A DNA stretch of 64,000 nucleotides from Pseudomonas sp. KU26590. Its GTDB lineage: Bacteria; Pseudomonadota; Gammaproteobacteria; Pseudomonadales; Pseudomonadaceae. The position numbers were made by a program, and so were the translations under genes. The notes under the pieces are model-generated. The model searched no databases and had not been told where the DNA came from. It was given only the letters and a program-made list of their open reading frames with translations. The DNA lies in assembly GCF_026153515.1 (NCBI RefSeq), contig NZ_CP110644.1:1579501-1643500 (forward strand). The letters run 5' to 3'. This document shows, in pieces, positions 8,226 through 18,811 of this stretch (position 1 is the first letter of the stretch; the number at the start of each line of letters is the position of its first letter).

Positions 8226-9014
8226 ATGGCGTTCGTACAACTCGAAGACGGTGAGCTGCATTATCAAATGGATGGCCCGGTGGATGCGCCGGTGCTGGTG
8301 CTGTCTAACTCGCTGGGCACCGACCTGCACATGTGGGACGCGCAGATCCCGGCGCTGAGCAGGTCATTCCGCGTCGTGCGCTACGACACGCGCGGCCACG
8401 GCCAGTCCCTTGTTACCCAGGGGCCTTATACCATCGAACAGCTGGGACGAGACGTGCTGGCGCTGCTGGATGCATTGAAAATCGACAGCGCGCATTTCTG
8501 CGGATTGTCCATGGGCGGCCTGATCGGTCAGTGGCTGGGCATCCATGCCAACGACCGCCTGCACAAGCTGATTCTGTGCAACACCGCCGCGAAGATCGGC
8601 GACACGCAAACGTGGTCGCCGCGCATCGCGCAGGTGGAGAAGGGCGGTGAGCGGGCGATGAAGGAAATTGGCGCTGGCGCTGTAGGTCGCTGGTTTACCC
8701 CCGGCTTTGCCAGCCAGCACCCGGACAAGGTCACTCCCATCACCGATGTACTGGCGGCAACTTCTCCGCTGGGTTACGCCGCGTGCTGCGCTGCTGTCCG
8801 GGATGCCGATCTGCGCAAGGAAGTCGGTTCGATTACCGTGCCCACGCTGATCATTTGCGGCAGCCATGACGCCGTCACCACGGTGGCGGACGGGCATTTT
8901 CTGCAGAACCACATCCACGGCAGCGAGCTCTCCGACTATTACGCCGCGCACCTGTCCAGCGTCGAGCTGGGCGACGTCTTTGCCCTGCGCGTGACGGAGT
9001 TTCTGTTGGCGTGA
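8226..9014 (+). CDS. pcaD: 3-oxoadipate enol-lactonase
   Basis: The 262-residue alpha/beta hydrolase hydrolyses 3-oxoadipate enol-lactone to 3-oxoadipate, where the catechol and protocatechuate branches meet. The nucleophile is Ser95 in CGLSMGG, the acid is Asp in CGSHDAVTT, and the His is likely in YAAHLSSVE. The ATG at 8226 was chosen because a GGAG precedes it by about 8 nt and the family begins MxxVxLxDGxLHY. In many Pseudomonas pca operons pcaB lies before and pcaC after pcaD; neither is present here, and a terminator follows directly. Confidence 0.92.
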   Translation: MAFVQLEDGELHYQMDGPVDAPVLVLSNSLGTDLHMWDAQIPALSRSFRVVRYDTRGHGQSLVTQGPYTIEQLGRDVLALLDALKIDSAHFCGLSMGGLIGQWLGIHANDRLHKLILCNTAAKIGDTQTWSPRIAQVEKGGERAMKEIGAGAVGRWFTPGFASQHPDKVTPITDVLAATSPLGYAACCAAVRDADLRKEVGSITVPTLIICGSHDAVTTVADGHFLQNHIHGSELSDYYAAHLSSVELGDVFALRVTEFLLA

Positions 9015-9064
9015 TATGCGCGGAGGTCTCTCGCACCGCTTGAAAGCCGTGGTGACAGACAAAA

Positions 9065-9089
9065 AAAACCCACCGTTCGGTGGGTTTTT
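9065..9089. terminator. Bidirectional terminator between pcaD and ttgC
   Basis: AAAACCCACC / GGTGGGTTTTT with a CGTTC-type loop, between the convergent ends of pcaD (plus) and the outer-membrane channel gene (minus). A- and T-runs on both sides allow it to work in both directions. Confidence 0.9.
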
Positions 9090-9102
9090 CATGGGCGCTG
9101 GA

Positions 9103-10569
9103 TCAGAACAAGCGGGTAGACGGTACATCACCCGCGGTTGGCTGACGCTCGCCGGTCGGGGTCTGTTCGTACCAGCCGCCGCCCAGGGCGCGGTACAGAT
9201 TAACCTCGCTGTTGAGCTGCGACAGGCGGTCGGTGATCAACGACTGTTGCGCGGTGAACAACTGACGCTGGGCGTCGAGGAAGGTCAGGTTGCTGTCGAT
9301 CCCGATGCGATAGCGACGCTCGGCCAGACGGTAGTAGTCCTGGTTGGCGTTGACAAAGTCTGTCTGCGCCTTGAGCTGATCGTTGTAGGTCTTGCGCGCC
9401 GCCAGACCGTCGGAGACTTCCTGGAACGCGGTCTGAATCGCCTTCTCGTAGTTGGCGACGCCGATGTCTTTCTGGATCTTCGAGTAGTCGAGGCTTGCGC
9501 GCAGACTGCCTGCGTTGAAGATCGGCAGATTGATCGTCGGCTCGAACAACCACGTCCCCGAACCGCCTTTGAACAGGCCGCTCAGATCGCCGCTCGCCGT
9601 ACCGGCACTGGCCGTGAGGCTGATGCTCGGGAAGAACGCCGCACGTGCGGCGCCGATATTGGCGTTGGCGGCTTTCAGGCTGTATTCAGCCTGCAAGATA
9701 TCCGGACGACGCTGCAGCAGCTCGGAAGGCAGACCCGCTGGCATTTCGTTGAGCATGTCAGCGCTCAACGGCTTCGACGCGGGCAGGTTGGCCGGCAGAC
9801 TGGTGCCCAACAACAGCACCAGATTGTTCTCGTCCTGGGCGACCAGTCGCTGGTACTGAGCCAGCTTGACGCGGGCGCTCTCGACGGAGGTGCGCGACTG
9901 CGCAAGATCCAGCGCCGAGGCCACACCCACTTCGCTGCTGCGAGAGGTCAGACGCAGGCTTTCCTCGAAGGCGCCCAGGGTGTCCTGGGTCAGCTTCAAC
10001 AGCTCTTTGTCCGCTTCCCACGTCAGGTAGGCGTTGGCCACGTTGGCCACCAGACTGATCTGCGTGCTGCGACGGCCTTCTTCACCGGCGAAGTAGGTTT
10101 GCAACGCCTGCTCACTCAGGCTGCGTACACGGCCGAACAGGTCCAGCTCATAGGAACTGATGCCAAGACCCACCGAGTACTGACTGGTGATGCCGGACTC
10201 GCCCGTTTGCGTCAGGTCGCCCGGAACGCGCTGACGCGTGCCGGTGCCCGAGGCTGCCACAGCCGGGAACAGGTCCGCACGTTGAATGCGGTACTGCGCG
10301 CGGTAGGCATCGATGTTCAACGCGGCAACGCGCAGGTCACGGTTGTTCTGCAGCGACGTCTGAATCAGTTGCTGCAGCGCCGGGTCATGGAAAAACTGAC
10401 GCCAGCCTTGTTCGGCCGCCGCCTGATTCGCCGCCTGGGCCGGCGAGTACGCCGGACCTTGCGGAAATTGAGCGGGCACCGGCGCGGCGGGCTGCTTGTA
10501 ATCGGGGATCAACGAGCAGCCGCCGAGAATGAACGCGGTGACCGCCAGCGAGATCAGGGACTTGCTCAT
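9103..10569 (-). CDS. ttgC: Outer-membrane channel of the RND efflux pump (OprM/TtgC)
   Basis: The 488-residue lipoprotein is the TolC-like outer-membrane factor of the tripartite pump. A lipoprotein signal is visible: hydrophobic start [20 protein letters not shown] with lipobox LGGC, so Cys18 is the acylation site. The two repeated OEP domains (about residues 60-255 and 280-465) are of the NodT/OprM type, with [14 protein letters not shown] and [16 protein letters not shown] as corresponding strands. Its start overlaps the stop of ttgB by 4 bp, so ttgABC is one transcript repressed by TtgR. It would be called oprM in mexAB-oprM nomenclature. Confidence 0.93.
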   Translation of the reverse strand: MSKSLISLAVTAFILGGCSLIPDYKQPAAPVPAQFPQGPAYSPAQAANQAAAEQGWRQFFHDPALQQLIQTSLQNNRDLRVAALNIDAYRAQYRIQRADLFPAVAASGTGTRQRVPGDLTQTGESGITSQYSVGLGISSYELDLFGRVRSLSEQALQTYFAGEEGRRSTQISLVANVANAYLTWEADKELLKLTQDTLGAFEESLRLTSRSSEVGVASALDLAQSRTSVESARVKLAQYQRLVAQDENNLVLLLGTSLPANLPASKPLSADMLNEMPAGLPSELLQRRPDILQAEYSLKAANANIGAARAAFFPSISLTASAGTASGDLSGLFKGGSGTWLFEPTINLPIFNAGSLRASLDYSKIQKDIGVANYEKAIQTAFQEVSDGLAARKTYNDQLKAQTDFVNANQDYYRLAERRYRIGIDSNLTFLDAQRQLFTAQQSLITDRLSQLNSEVNLYRALGGGWYEQTPTGERQPTAGDVPSTRLF

Positions 10570-13500
10570 TGGCCAGCCTCATCGTGTGGAGTGTGTTTCT
10601 GTTTGCCTTTGAACAGCGAGGATATCGAAACGAAGAACAACGGTACCCAGAAGATCGCCAGAATAACCGCGGTGATCATACCGCCGATTACGCCTGTACC
10701 GATCGAATGCTGGCTGCCGGCACCGGCGCCCGAGGAGATCGCCAGAGGAACCACACCGAGGATGAACGCCATGGACGTCATCACGATGGGCCGCAGACGC
10801 ATCCGGCAGGCTTCGATGGTCGCCTCGACGATGTCCTTGCCCTGTTCATGCAGCTCCTTGGCGAACTCGACGATCAGAATGGCGTTTTTCGCCGCCAGAC
10901 CTACCGTCACCAAGAGACCTACCTGGAAGAACACGTCGTTGGACAGACCGCGCAGGCTCGTTGCGATCAGCGCACCGATTACCCCAAGCGGGATGACCAG
11001 CAACACTGCGATCGGAATCGACCAGCTTTCATACAACGCCGCCAGACACAGGAACACGATCAGGATCGACAGTGCGTACAACGCGGGTGCCTGAGAACCG
11101 GACAGACGCTCTTCATAGGACAGACCCGTCCACGAGAGACCAACGCCGGCTGGCAACTTCTTCGCCAACTGTTCGACCTCGGCCATCGCCTCGCCGGTGC
11201 TGTAACCCGGCGCCGGAGTACCCAGTACTTCCTCGGCCGGCACACCGTTGTAACGGGACAGCTTCGGTGAACCGAACACCCATTCGCCGCTGGCGAACGA
11301 AGAAAACGGCACCATCTCGCCTGCTGTGTTGCGCACGTACCACTTCTTCAGGTCTTCCGGTCTCATCCGCGCACTGGCTTTGCCCTGCACGTAGACCTTC
11401 TTGACCCGGCCGCGATCGATAAAGTCGTTGACGTAGCTGCCACCCATCGCGATGGACAGCGTGGTGTTGATGTCCGACAGGCTCAGGCCCAGGGCCTGCG
11501 CACGCTCGTCATCGATGACCAGTTGATACTGCGGCTCATCGTTCAGACCGTTCGGACGCACGCCCGCCAGGATCTTGCTCTGTGCCGCCATGCCCAGCAG
11601 TTGGTTGCGCGCTTCCATCAGCTTGGCGTGACCCACGCCGCCCTGATCCTGCAAGTACACGTCGAAACCGGTGGCGTTACCCAGTTCCAGTACCGCAGGC
11701 GGTACGACCGCAAAGGTCATCGCATCGCGGAAACCAAAGAAGTGCTGCTGCGCCCGTTTGGCCAGCTCGAACACGCTGTTGGACGCATCACGATCGCCCC
11801 ATGATTTCAGCATGATGAACGCCAGACCGGAGCTCTGACCGCGACCGGCAAAGTTGAAGCCGTTAACGGTGAACACCGAGTTGACCGCGCCCGATTCTTC
11901 TTCCAGCAGGTACTTACGCATGTTGTCGATGACGGTTTGCGTGCGTTCAGCCGAGGAGCCCGGTGGCGTCTGCACCTGGGCGAAAATGACGCCCTGGTCC
12001 TCTTCCGGCAGGAACGCGCTCGGAATGCGGGTGAACATCCAGATCGTGCCGCAGACAATCAGCGCGTAAACGATGAAGGCCGGAACCTTGTGCTTGAGCA
12101 TGTTCCCGACGCCGCGCTCGTAGCTCACTACGCTGCGGTCGAAGGTGCGGTTGAACCAGCCAAAGAATCCACGTTTCGGCTGCCCGTGCTTCTCATGGTC
12201 GATCGGCTTGAGCAGGGTGGAGCACAGCGCCGGGGTGAAGATCAGCGCGACCAGTACCGAAAGCGCCATCGCCGAAACTATGGTGATCGAGAACTGCCGG
12301 TAGATCACACCCGTGGAGCCGCCGAAGAAGGCCATTGGCAACAGCACCGCACACAACACGAGTGCGATACCGACCAGTGCGCCCTGGATCTGCTCCATGG
12401 ATTTGATCGTGGCGTCCCGCGGCGACAGTTTTTCCTCCGCCATCACCCGCTCGACGTTTTCCACCACCACGATGGCATCGTCCACCAGCAAGCCGATGGC
12501 AAGGATTACCCCGAACATGGTCAGCGTGTTGATGGTGAAACCGGCGGCGGCGAGGATCCCGAACGTACCCAGCAATACCACTGGCACGGTCATGGTGGTG
12601 ATGATGGTGGCGCGGAAGTTCTGCAGGAACAGGTACATCACCAGGAACACCAGGATGATCGCTTCACCCAAGGTGTGAACCACCCCGGTGATGGATTCCT
12701 GAACGACCGGCGTGGTGTCGTACGGGTAAACCACTTTCATACCAGGCGGAAAGAACGGCTCCAGCTGGGCAATCGTGGCGCGGATCGCCTTGGCGGTGTC
12801 CAGCGCGTTGGCACCGGTCGCCAGCTTGATCGCCAGACCGGACGCCGCCTTGCCGTTGAACTGCGCGTCAATGCTGTAGTTCTCGCCGCCCAGGCCGACT
12901 TCTGCCACGTCCTTGAGGCGAACTTGCGAACCGTCCTGATTGACCTTCAGCAGAATGTTGCCGAACTGCTCGGCGGTCTGCAGACGGGTTTTACCGATGA
13001 TCGTGGCGTTCAGCTGCTGGCCCTTGAGCGCAGGCAGACCGCCGATCTGGCCGGAAGACACTTGAACGTTCTGGGCAGTAATGGCCGTCTTGACGTCGAC
13101 CGGGGTCAGTTGGAAGTTGTTCAGCTTGGCCGGATCGAGCCAGATACGCATGGCGTACTGGGCACCGAACACCTGGAAGTCACCCACACCGGAGGTACGG
13201 GAAATCGGGTCCTGCATGTTCGACACGATGTAGTTGGACAAGTCTTCCTTGCCCATGCTGCCGTCTTCGGACACCAGGCCAACGACCATCAGGAAGTTCT
13301 TCACCGCCTTGGTCACGCGGATACCCTGTTGCTGCACTTCTTGGGGCAGCAGCGGGGTGGCCAGGTTGAGCTTGTTCTGCACCTGAACCTGAGCGATGTC
13401 CGGGTTGGTGCCCTGGTTGAACGTCGCGGTGATGGTCATGCTGCCGTCGGAGTTACTTTCCGAGGACACATAACGCAGGTTGTCGATACCGTTGAGCTGC

Positions 13501-13700
13501 TGCTCGATCACCTGAACCACGGTGTCCTGCACGGTTTGCGCGTTAGCGCCCGGGTAGGTCACCTGGATTGCGATGGCCGGTGGCGCGATTGCCGGGTATT
13601 GGTTGATCGGCAACTTGAGGATCGAAAGCGTCCCCACCAGCATGATCACGAGGGCGATTACCCACGCGAAAATTGGCCGGTCGATAAAAAATTTCGACAT
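10566..13700 (-). CDS. ttgB: RND multidrug efflux transporter (MexB/TtgB/AcrB)
   Basis: The 1044-residue inner-membrane proton/drug antiporter is the full length of HAE1-family AcrB/MexB proteins. Seen are the N-terminal [17 protein letters not shown] motif, the porter domains, the proton-relay Asp-Asp pair in [18 protein letters not shown] (TM4) and the Lys in [14 protein letters not shown] (TM10). It takes substrates from the periplasm/membrane and passes them to the OprM-type channel. It lies 3 bp after ttgA and overlaps ttgC, so the three subunits are coexpressed. Confidence 0.95.
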   Translation of the reverse strand: MSKFFIDRPIFAWVIALVIMLVGTLSILKLPINQYPAIAPPAIAIQVTYPGANAQTVQDTVVQVIEQQLNGIDNLRYVSSESNSDGSMTITATFNQGTNPDIAQVQVQNKLNLATPLLPQEVQQQGIRVTKAVKNFLMVVGLVSEDGSMGKEDLSNYIVSNMQDPISRTSGVGDFQVFGAQYAMRIWLDPAKLNNFQLTPVDVKTAITAQNVQVSSGQIGGLPALKGQQLNATIIGKTRLQTAEQFGNILLKVNQDGSQVRLKDVAEVGLGGENYSIDAQFNGKAASGLAIKLATGANALDTAKAIRATIAQLEPFFPPGMKVVYPYDTTPVVQESITGVVHTLGEAIILVFLVMYLFLQNFRATIITTMTVPVVLLGTFGILAAAGFTINTLTMFGVILAIGLLVDDAIVVVENVERVMAEEKLSPRDATIKSMEQIQGALVGIALVLCAVLLPMAFFGGSTGVIYRQFSITIVSAMALSVLVALIFTPALCSTLLKPIDHEKHGQPKRGFFGWFNRTFDRSVVSYERGVGNMLKHKVPAFIVYALIVCGTIWMFTRIPSAFLPEEDQGVIFAQVQTPPGSSAERTQTVIDNMRKYLLEEESGAVNSVFTVNGFNFAGRGQSSGLAFIMLKSWGDRDASNSVFELAKRAQQHFFGFRDAMTFAVVPPAVLELGNATGFDVYLQDQGGVGHAKLMEARNQLLGMAAQSKILAGVRPNGLNDEPQYQLVIDDERAQALGLSLSDINTTLSIAMGGSYVNDFIDRGRVKKVYVQGKASARMRPEDLKKWYVRNTAGEMVPFSSFASGEWVFGSPKLSRYNGVPAEEVLGTPAPGYSTGEAMAEVEQLAKKLPAGVGLSWTGLSYEERLSGSQAPALYALSILIVFLCLAALYESWSIPIAVLLVIPLGVIGALIATSLRGLSNDVFFQVGLLVTVGLAAKNAILIVEFAKELHEQGKDIVEATIEACRMRLRPIVMTSMAFILGVVPLAISSGAGAGSQHSIGTGVIGGMITAVILAIFWVPLFFVSISSLFKGKQKHTPHDEAGQ

Positions 13701-13703
13701 GAG

Positions 13704-14876
13704 TTACTCCCCTTTGCTGCCTGCGGCTTTATCAGTTGCCGGGGCAGTTGCCGGGTTCGGTGCCGGGTTCGCTGCATTGACGTTGGTGGCTTCGGCCACT
13801 TTCACTTCAGCACCTGGCTTGACGTATTGCAGCCCTTCGGTAATCACGCGATCACCTGCGCTCAAGCCTTTTTCTACCAGCCAGTCGCTGCCGATAGTGC
13901 GGTTGGCAACCAGGGTGCGGGACTCGACCTTGTTATCGGCGTTCACCACCAGTGCGGTCGGTGTGCCTTTCAGGTCGCGGGTGATGCCCTGCTGTGGAAC
14001 CAGGATCGCGTTCTCGGCCACGCCCGATTGCAGTCGTGCGTGCACGAACATGCCTGGCAGCAGGGTGTGGTCCGGGTTCTGGAACACCGCGCGCAGCGAC
14101 ACGGAACCGGTGGTCTGGTCGACCGACACTTCGGAGAACTCAAGCTTGCCTTCGATCGGGTAAAGACTGCCGTCTTCCAGCACTAGCTTGACCTTGGCGG
14201 AATTGTCGCCGGCTTTCTGCAGCTTGCCGCTTTCCAGCTCGCGACGCAGCTTGAGCATCTCGGCCGAAGACTGGATCACGTCGACGTAAATGGGGTCGAG
14301 CTGCTGAATGGTGGCCATTGCATCGGTCTGACCGTTACTCACCAGCGCACCTTCAGTCACGAGGGAGCGACCTATGCGGCCGGAAATCGGCGCGTAGACC
14401 TTGGTGTAACGCAGGTTGATTTCTGCAGTCTGCACCGCCGCCTTCGCTTCCCGAGCCGAACCTACCGCCGTGTCGTATTCCTGACGGCTGACCGCTTGCT
14501 CGTTGATCAGCTGCTTGTAGCGGCCAGCGAGCGAGTTGGAGGATTCGTAGGTCGCTTTGGCGCTGTCCAGGGTGGCCTGGTAGATCGCCGGATCGATCTG
14601 GTAGAGCTGCTGACCGGCTTTGACGTCTGCACCTTCGGTGAACAGGCGCTTGAGGATGATGCCGTTCACTTGCGGACGCACTTCGGCGATACGGAACGCG
14701 GTGGTCCGGCCGGGAAGTTCAGACGTCAGGGTGTAGGCCTGGGTTTTCAGAGTGACGACGCCGACCTGAGGAGGCGGTGGTGCTGGGGCCGCTTCTTCCT
14801 TCTTACTGCATCCGGAGAGCAGCGATGCCAGGGCGACGGCAGTGACCAGTACGGTAACAGCTGGCTTGAATTGCAT
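13704..14876 (-). CDS. ttgA: RND efflux periplasmic adaptor (MexA/TtgA)
   Basis: The 390-residue membrane-fusion protein bridges TtgB and TtgC. It begins with a lipoprotein signal (lipobox LLSGC, Cys23, followed by SKKEEAAP). A lipoyl/barrel-sandwich hybrid domain (PQVNGIILKRLFTEGADVKAG), a helical hairpin (about residues 95-165) and a beta-barrel plus membrane-proximal domain follow. The C-terminus is an Ala/Pro/Asn-rich tail. It is the first gene of the operon, starting about 80 bp from the divergent operator. Confidence 0.94.
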   Translation of the reverse strand: MQFKPAVTVLVTAVALASLLSGCSKKEEAAPAPPPPQVGVVTLKTQAYTLTSELPGRTTAFRIAEVRPQVNGIILKRLFTEGADVKAGQQLYQIDPAIYQATLDSAKATYESSNSLAGRYKQLINEQAVSRQEYDTAVGSAREAKAAVQTAEINLRYTKVYAPISGRIGRSLVTEGALVSNGQTDAMATIQQLDPIYVDVIQSSAEMLKLRRELESGKLQKAGDNSAKVKLVLEDGSLYPIEGKLEFSEVSVDQTTGSVSLRAVFQNPDHTLLPGMFVHARLQSGVAENAILVPQQGITRDLKGTPTALVVNADNKVESRTLVANRTIGSDWLVEKGLSAGDRVITEGLQYVKPGAEVKVAEATNVNAANPAPNPATAPATDKAAGSKGE

Positions 14877-14959
14877 GAAGATCCTCGGGTCAGGAGCCTG
14901 AACTCATGGGTAGTGGAAAGGGGGCGGGAACGTATTCCAGCTGGATAAGTAGGATGCTA

Positions 14960-14993
14960 ATGAATATACTTACATTCACGGCTGTTTGTAAAC
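14960..14993. promoter_or_regulatory. TtgR operator / divergent ttgA-ttgR promoter
   Basis: Read on the minus strand, the stretch contains TTTACAAACAGCCGTGAATG followed by TAAGTATATTCA. It is nearly identical to the P. putida TtgR operator as I remember it (TTTACAAACAACCATGAATG then TAAGTATATTCC). It lies in the 256-bp gap between the divergent ttgA and ttgR genes, so one site can control both directions. Confidence 0.85.
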
Positions 14994-15132
14994 ACCCATG
15001 AGTGCGACACTCCAACGCACCGAGGGCATCGATTGTAGATCCGGGACAAGGCATTACAAAGGCCGCCCGACGTGCTGTGCAGGCCACTCGACCAGAGCGC
15101 CTGAGGCATTTTTCACTGAGGTTTTTACTGCC

Positions 15133-15777
15133 ATGGTCCGACGCACGAAAGAAGAAGCTCAGGAAACGCGCAAGCAGATCCTCGAAGCTGCCGAACAGGC
15201 TTTCTACGATCGAGGGGTTTCCCGCACGACGCTTGCCGACATTGCGGCCTTGGCGGGCGTGACCCGCGGCGCGATCTATTGGCATTTCAGCAATAAGGCC
15301 GACCTGGTTCAGGCGATGCTCGACAGCCTGCATGAGCCCCTTGAAGAAATGGCGAGGGCGAGCGAAAGCGAAGATGAAGTGGATCCGCTGGGATGGATGC
15401 GCAAGCTTCTCACTCATTTGTTTCAACAAGTTGCCAGCGACCCTAAAACCCGCCGCATCAATGAAATTCTGTTTCATAAATTCGAATTTACCGACGAAAT
15501 GTGTGACATGCGGCAACAGCGCCAATTCGTCTGGCTCGATGCCAACGAGCGCATTGCACTGGCGCTCGGTAATGCTTCCCGCCAAGGTCAGCTCCCCGCT
15601 GACCTGAATCCCCAACGCGCCGCGATCTGCCTGCACGCTTATATCCACGGCATCATCGGCCAGTGGCTGCTGGTGCCGGAAAGCTTCTCGCTGCAAGACG
15701 ATTCGGAGCGTCTGGTCGATGGCATTCTCGACATGCTCCGCTTCAGCCCGGCGTTGCGCGATAACGCGGCAAACTGA
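15133..15777 (+). CDS. ttgR: TtgR, TetR-family repressor of the efflux operon
   Basis: The 214-residue TetR/AcrR-family repressor has an N-terminal helix-turn-helix ([20 protein letters not shown], about residues 36-55) and an all-helical ligand-binding domain with the TtgR-like segment [11 protein letters not shown]. TtgR binds antibiotics and flavonoids and is then released from its operator. I used the ATG at 15133 ([13 protein letters not shown]), the family start; GAGG is about 12 nt upstream. Divergent transcription from ttgABC and the operator in between confirm the role. Confidence 0.92.
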   Translation: MVRRTKEEAQETRKQILEAAEQAFYDRGVSRTTLADIAALAGVTRGAIYWHFSNKADLVQAMLDSLHEPLEEMARASESEDEVDPLGWMRKLLTHLFQQVASDPKTRRINEILFHKFEFTDEMCDMRQQRQFVWLDANERIALALGNASRQGQLPADLNPQRAAICLHAYIHGIIGQWLLVPESFSLQDDSERLVDGILDMLRFSPALRDNAAN

Positions 15778-15966
15778 ATGGCGCTTGGCCTGTATCTATA
15801 CCGCGCCTGACCTTCGCTGAACAGGCGGTTTACCTTCGATTTACTCAGCGAACCCGGTGATTCAGCGCTCATTCAGGCTTGGGTACCCATTGAAGTGCCG
15901 AATGCTGCCTTATTGCAATCTTGCGTCTACGCTCCCCCCATAACCAATAAGAGTGGGGGCGAAGCC

Positions 15967-16827
15967 ATGGCAGTCGTGTCAAAAAACGCATGCAGAAAAC
16001 TCCTCGTGGTTGCGCTCGCCGCCCTTTGCATCGGGCAAGGCTGGGCAGCAGGCGACGAGGCCCAGGAGGCGGCAGGGGCCAAGGCGTTACTGGAAAAAGC
16101 CGTGGCGCGTTACCGTGCTCAAGGGGACAAGGCGCTGGCCGAGTTCAGCCGTCAGGGCGAGTTTGTCGATGGCGAGCGTTATGTCTTTGTCACTGACACC
16201 AAGGGGATCATGCTCGCCAGTGGCGGGCCGTCGGTAGCGTTGATCGGCCGTGACATCTCGTCGGTGCTCGATCCGGAGCTGCAAAAAAACTTCAAACAGG
16301 TGCTGCAAACCCCTGAGAGCGCCGGCGTTCAGCAGGCCGAATATCGCTGGCAGAACTGGCGGGACGGCAAGGTCGAGCGTAAGCGCGTGTATTTTCAGCG
16401 CATCGGCGATCGGGTTCTGGCCGTCGGCTACTACTTGCCCCGCGCTTCGCCGGAGCAGGCGAGGACGTTGCTCGACAAGGCGTCCAGGGCGCTGGAACAG
16501 GATAAGGACGGCACACTCCGCGCGATCAATGACCTCAAGGGCGGATTTCTGCAAGATGATCTGTACGTCTTCGTGGTGAACGTCGACACCAAACGCTATC
16601 TGGCCCACGGCACCAACCTGCGGCTGGTGAATACTGACTTCAGCAAGGTCAAGGACCCGGAAGGCAAGCCGGTCGGCATTCCGATGCTTGAGCTCATCAA
16701 GAAACAGTCCGAAGGCGAATACGAATACCGCTGGCGCAACCCGGTCACCAGCAAGATCGAACACAAGCACGCATATGTGCGCAAGGTCGGTGAACTGTTG
16801 GTGGCGGTGGGTTATTACAGCGGCTGA
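15967..16827 (+). CDS. Exported protein with two Cache (Cache_2-like) domains
   Basis: The 286-residue protein has a Sec signal peptide (hydrophobic stretch about residues 11-22, cleavage near GWAAGDE) and two tandem copies of a single-Cache-type sensor fold. The copies align by eye: YVFVTDTKGIMLASGG...YRWQNW...RVLAVGYY and YVFVVNVDTKRYLAHG...YRWRNP...LLVAVGYY. There is no membrane anchor or signalling domain, so it is a soluble periplasmic protein, perhaps a ligand-binding partner for a sensor encoded elsewhere. The start at 15967 follows a GGGGGC stretch. Family assignment is good; ligand and partner are unknown. Confidence 0.8.
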   Translation: MAVVSKNACRKLLVVALAALCIGQGWAAGDEAQEAAGAKALLEKAVARYRAQGDKALAEFSRQGEFVDGERYVFVTDTKGIMLASGGPSVALIGRDISSVLDPELQKNFKQVLQTPESAGVQQAEYRWQNWRDGKVERKRVYFQRIGDRVLAVGYYLPRASPEQARTLLDKASRALEQDKDGTLRAINDLKGGFLQDDLYVFVVNVDTKRYLAHGTNLRLVNTDFSKVKDPEGKPVGIPMLELIKKQSEGEYEYRWRNPVTSKIEHKHAYVRKVGELLVAVGYYSG

Positions 16828-16845
16828 TCGCCCTGACAGGTCCGT

Positions 16846-18390
16846 TTACCGGTCCTTGTCGTCTCGCCCGCGCAGCAGGTTATTCGGCATCGCCAGCGCG
16901 GCCGACAGCCCCAGCAGCGAGACCGCCGCGCTGCCCATCAACAGGTGCTGAAAGGTCATCGACAGTTGCCCGCGCAGCATTTCAAGTGCGGGGCCGCTGG
17001 CGGCGTGCAGGCTGTCCATCAGCAAATTGCCCGAACCTTCGCCCGCCGCTGAGCTGCCTCCGACCTGGGCAATGCCGGAACCGGCGAGCATTGCCAGCAG
17101 CAGTGCCGACATCGTCGCTACACCGACCGCGCCGCCCAGTGAACGAAACAGATTGGTCGTGCTGGTCGCCACGCCCATGTCTTTGACCTCCACCGAGTTC
17201 TGCGTGCCCACCAGCGAGGTCGGAAACTGCATGCCGCTGGCGATGCCGGTGAGGACCATGAACAGGCTCGTCAGAAGGGCCGACTGCGGCGGCGTGAAGG
17301 CGATGCCAAGGATCGCCAGCGGCATCAAGGCTGCGCCGGTGAGGATGATCGGTTTGTAGCGGCCCGTCAGTGAAGTGCGACGGCCGCCGAAGTACGCGCC
17401 CATGGGCATGCCGATGGCCAGTGGCATCAGGTGCAACGCCGCGCTGTCGGCCCCTGCGCCGGTGACGGTCTGAAAACGCAGCGGCAGCAGCACGATCAGC
17501 GAGATGGCCTGAAAGCTGGTGAAGAAAATCGTGCACCAGCAGAGCACGGCACTGCGGTTGGCGAACAGGTGCATCGGCAGCAAAGGCTCGCGGGTGCGCC
17601 GCTCATACAGCACAAAAATCAGCAGTGCGAGCAACGCCACCGACAGTTGCAGGACCACCGACTCGTCGCGCCAACTGTGGCCCTGCCCGATTTCGGTGAT
17701 GCCCAGCAGCAGGGCGGTCAGGCCGATGATCATCAATACCGTGCCCAAATAGTCGATCACCGGTTTGCGCTGGGGAATCGGCAGGCCGACCAGCGTCTTG
17801 CGCGCCACCCACCATGCTGCCAGTCCCAGTGGCAGATTGATGATGAACACCCAGCGCCACGACAGGTACTCGGTCATGAAGCCGCCAAGCACAGGGCCGG
17901 CCACGCTGGCCGCGGCGTACATCCCGCTGAAGTAACCCTGATAACGACCGCGTTCCCGGGGCGGGACGATGTCACCGATGATCGCCTGGCTCACGGAAAC
18001 CATGCCGCCGGCGCCGATGCCTTGCAGCACCCGCGCCAGCACCAGTTGTTCCATGCTCTGGGCCATGGCGCAAAACAGCGAGGCGAGGGTAAAGGTCGCC
18101 AGCCCGAACAGCATCAAGCGGCGCCGGCCGTACAAATCCCCGAGCTTTCCGTAAATCGGCACCGCCACGGTCAGCGCGACCATGTAGGCGGAGATCACCC
18201 AGGCGAGCAGGTCGAAATCCTGGAACTGAGCGGAGATGGCCGGCATCGAGACCGCGACAATGGTCTGGTCCAACGCGCTGAGGAAGACGGCCATCATCAG
18301 CGCAAACAGAATGCTGCGGATGTCCGGACGGGGTTGATTAAGGCTCGTCACAGAAGGGACTCGACTGGCAGATTGACCCGCTGAAGACAC
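16846..18390 (-). CDS. DHA2-family (EmrB/QacA type) MFS drug exporter
   Basis: The 514-residue protein is a 14-TM MFS drug:H+ antiporter. Motif A is GKLGDLYGRRRLMLFG (about residue 85), and the motif C region GMYAAASVAGPVLGGFM is clear. ALDQTIVAVSMPAI at the end of TM1 is the DHA2 signature (motif D1). No EmrA-like adaptor gene is adjacent, so it probably acts alone at the inner membrane. Substrate not predictable. Confidence 0.88.
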   Translation of the reverse strand: MSSAGQSASRVPSVTSLNQPRPDIRSILFALMMAVFLSALDQTIVAVSMPAISAQFQDFDLLAWVISAYMVALTVAVPIYGKLGDLYGRRRLMLFGLATFTLASLFCAMAQSMEQLVLARVLQGIGAGGMVSVSQAIIGDIVPPRERGRYQGYFSGMYAAASVAGPVLGGFMTEYLSWRWVFIINLPLGLAAWWVARKTLVGLPIPQRKPVIDYLGTVLMIIGLTALLLGITEIGQGHSWRDESVVLQLSVALLALLIFVLYERRTREPLLPMHLFANRSAVLCWCTIFFTSFQAISLIVLLPLRFQTVTGAGADSAALHLMPLAIGMPMGAYFGGRRTSLTGRYKPIILTGAALMPLAILGIAFTPPQSALLTSLFMVLTGIASGMQFPTSLVGTQNSVEVKDMGVATSTTNLFRSLGGAVGVATMSALLLAMLAGSGIAQVGGSSAAGEGSGNLLMDSLHAASGPALEMLRGQLSMTFQHLLMGSAAVSLLGLSAALAMPNNLLRGRDDKDR

Positions 18391-18494
18391 GCAGGAATTT
18401 GCGCCAAGTCTAGTCCGTTAGCTTGCTAATCGATAGCAGGCTGTGGGGATTTTTGCAGTACGTTGACCCGCGTTAGTTCGACCGGCGTCTGCTG

Positions 18495-18671
18495 TCAACG
18501 AAGGGCACTGAACGTTGCATCAGTGGGCATGCAATGCCCCATCGTGCACACCACCGCCATGCGTGGCGTCTGCCTCATTTGTTCGATTCGGTAAGCACCA
18601 GCGGCATACAGGCTCAACACGGCAGCAACGGCGACAACATAAACGCACTGTCTTTTTATTGTGGTTCTCAT
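18495..18671 (-). CDS. Small single-TM or exported hypothetical protein
   Basis: The 58-residue product begins MRTTIKRQ, has one hydrophobic segment (CVYVVAVAAVLSLYAAGAY) and a short tail with two cysteines (VVCTMGHCMPTD). The ATG at 18671 was chosen because GAGG lies 8 nt before it; the frame extends to 18716 without a site. It may be an anchored periplasmic peptide. I do not recognise a family. Confidence 0.5.
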   Translation of the reverse strand: MRTTIKRQCVYVVAVAAVLSLYAAGAYRIEQMRQTPRMAVVCTMGHCMPTDATFSALR

Positions 18672-18811
18672 GACATTTGCCTCGATCCGGTAGGACATCT
18701 GTTTCAGAGCGGACACTGTCAGTGTAGGTCGCTATTGGCGTGCGAGCCGGGCGATGGGGATTGAATGTTTGTATCAGTCGGGCCTTTGGGGAAGAGCCGG
18801 CATTGCGCCGC

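Noticed and set aside
9016..11094. Plus-strand open frame of 692 codons opposite ttgC and ttgB
   Set aside because: It is antisense to two well-supported RND pump genes; composition is Gln/Arg-rich as expected for a shadow frame in GC-rich DNA, with no domain or ribosome binding site.
11937..14186. Plus-strand open frame of 749 codons opposite ttgB and ttgA
   Set aside because: Antisense shadow; rich in His, Gln, Arg and Asp with no recognisable fold.
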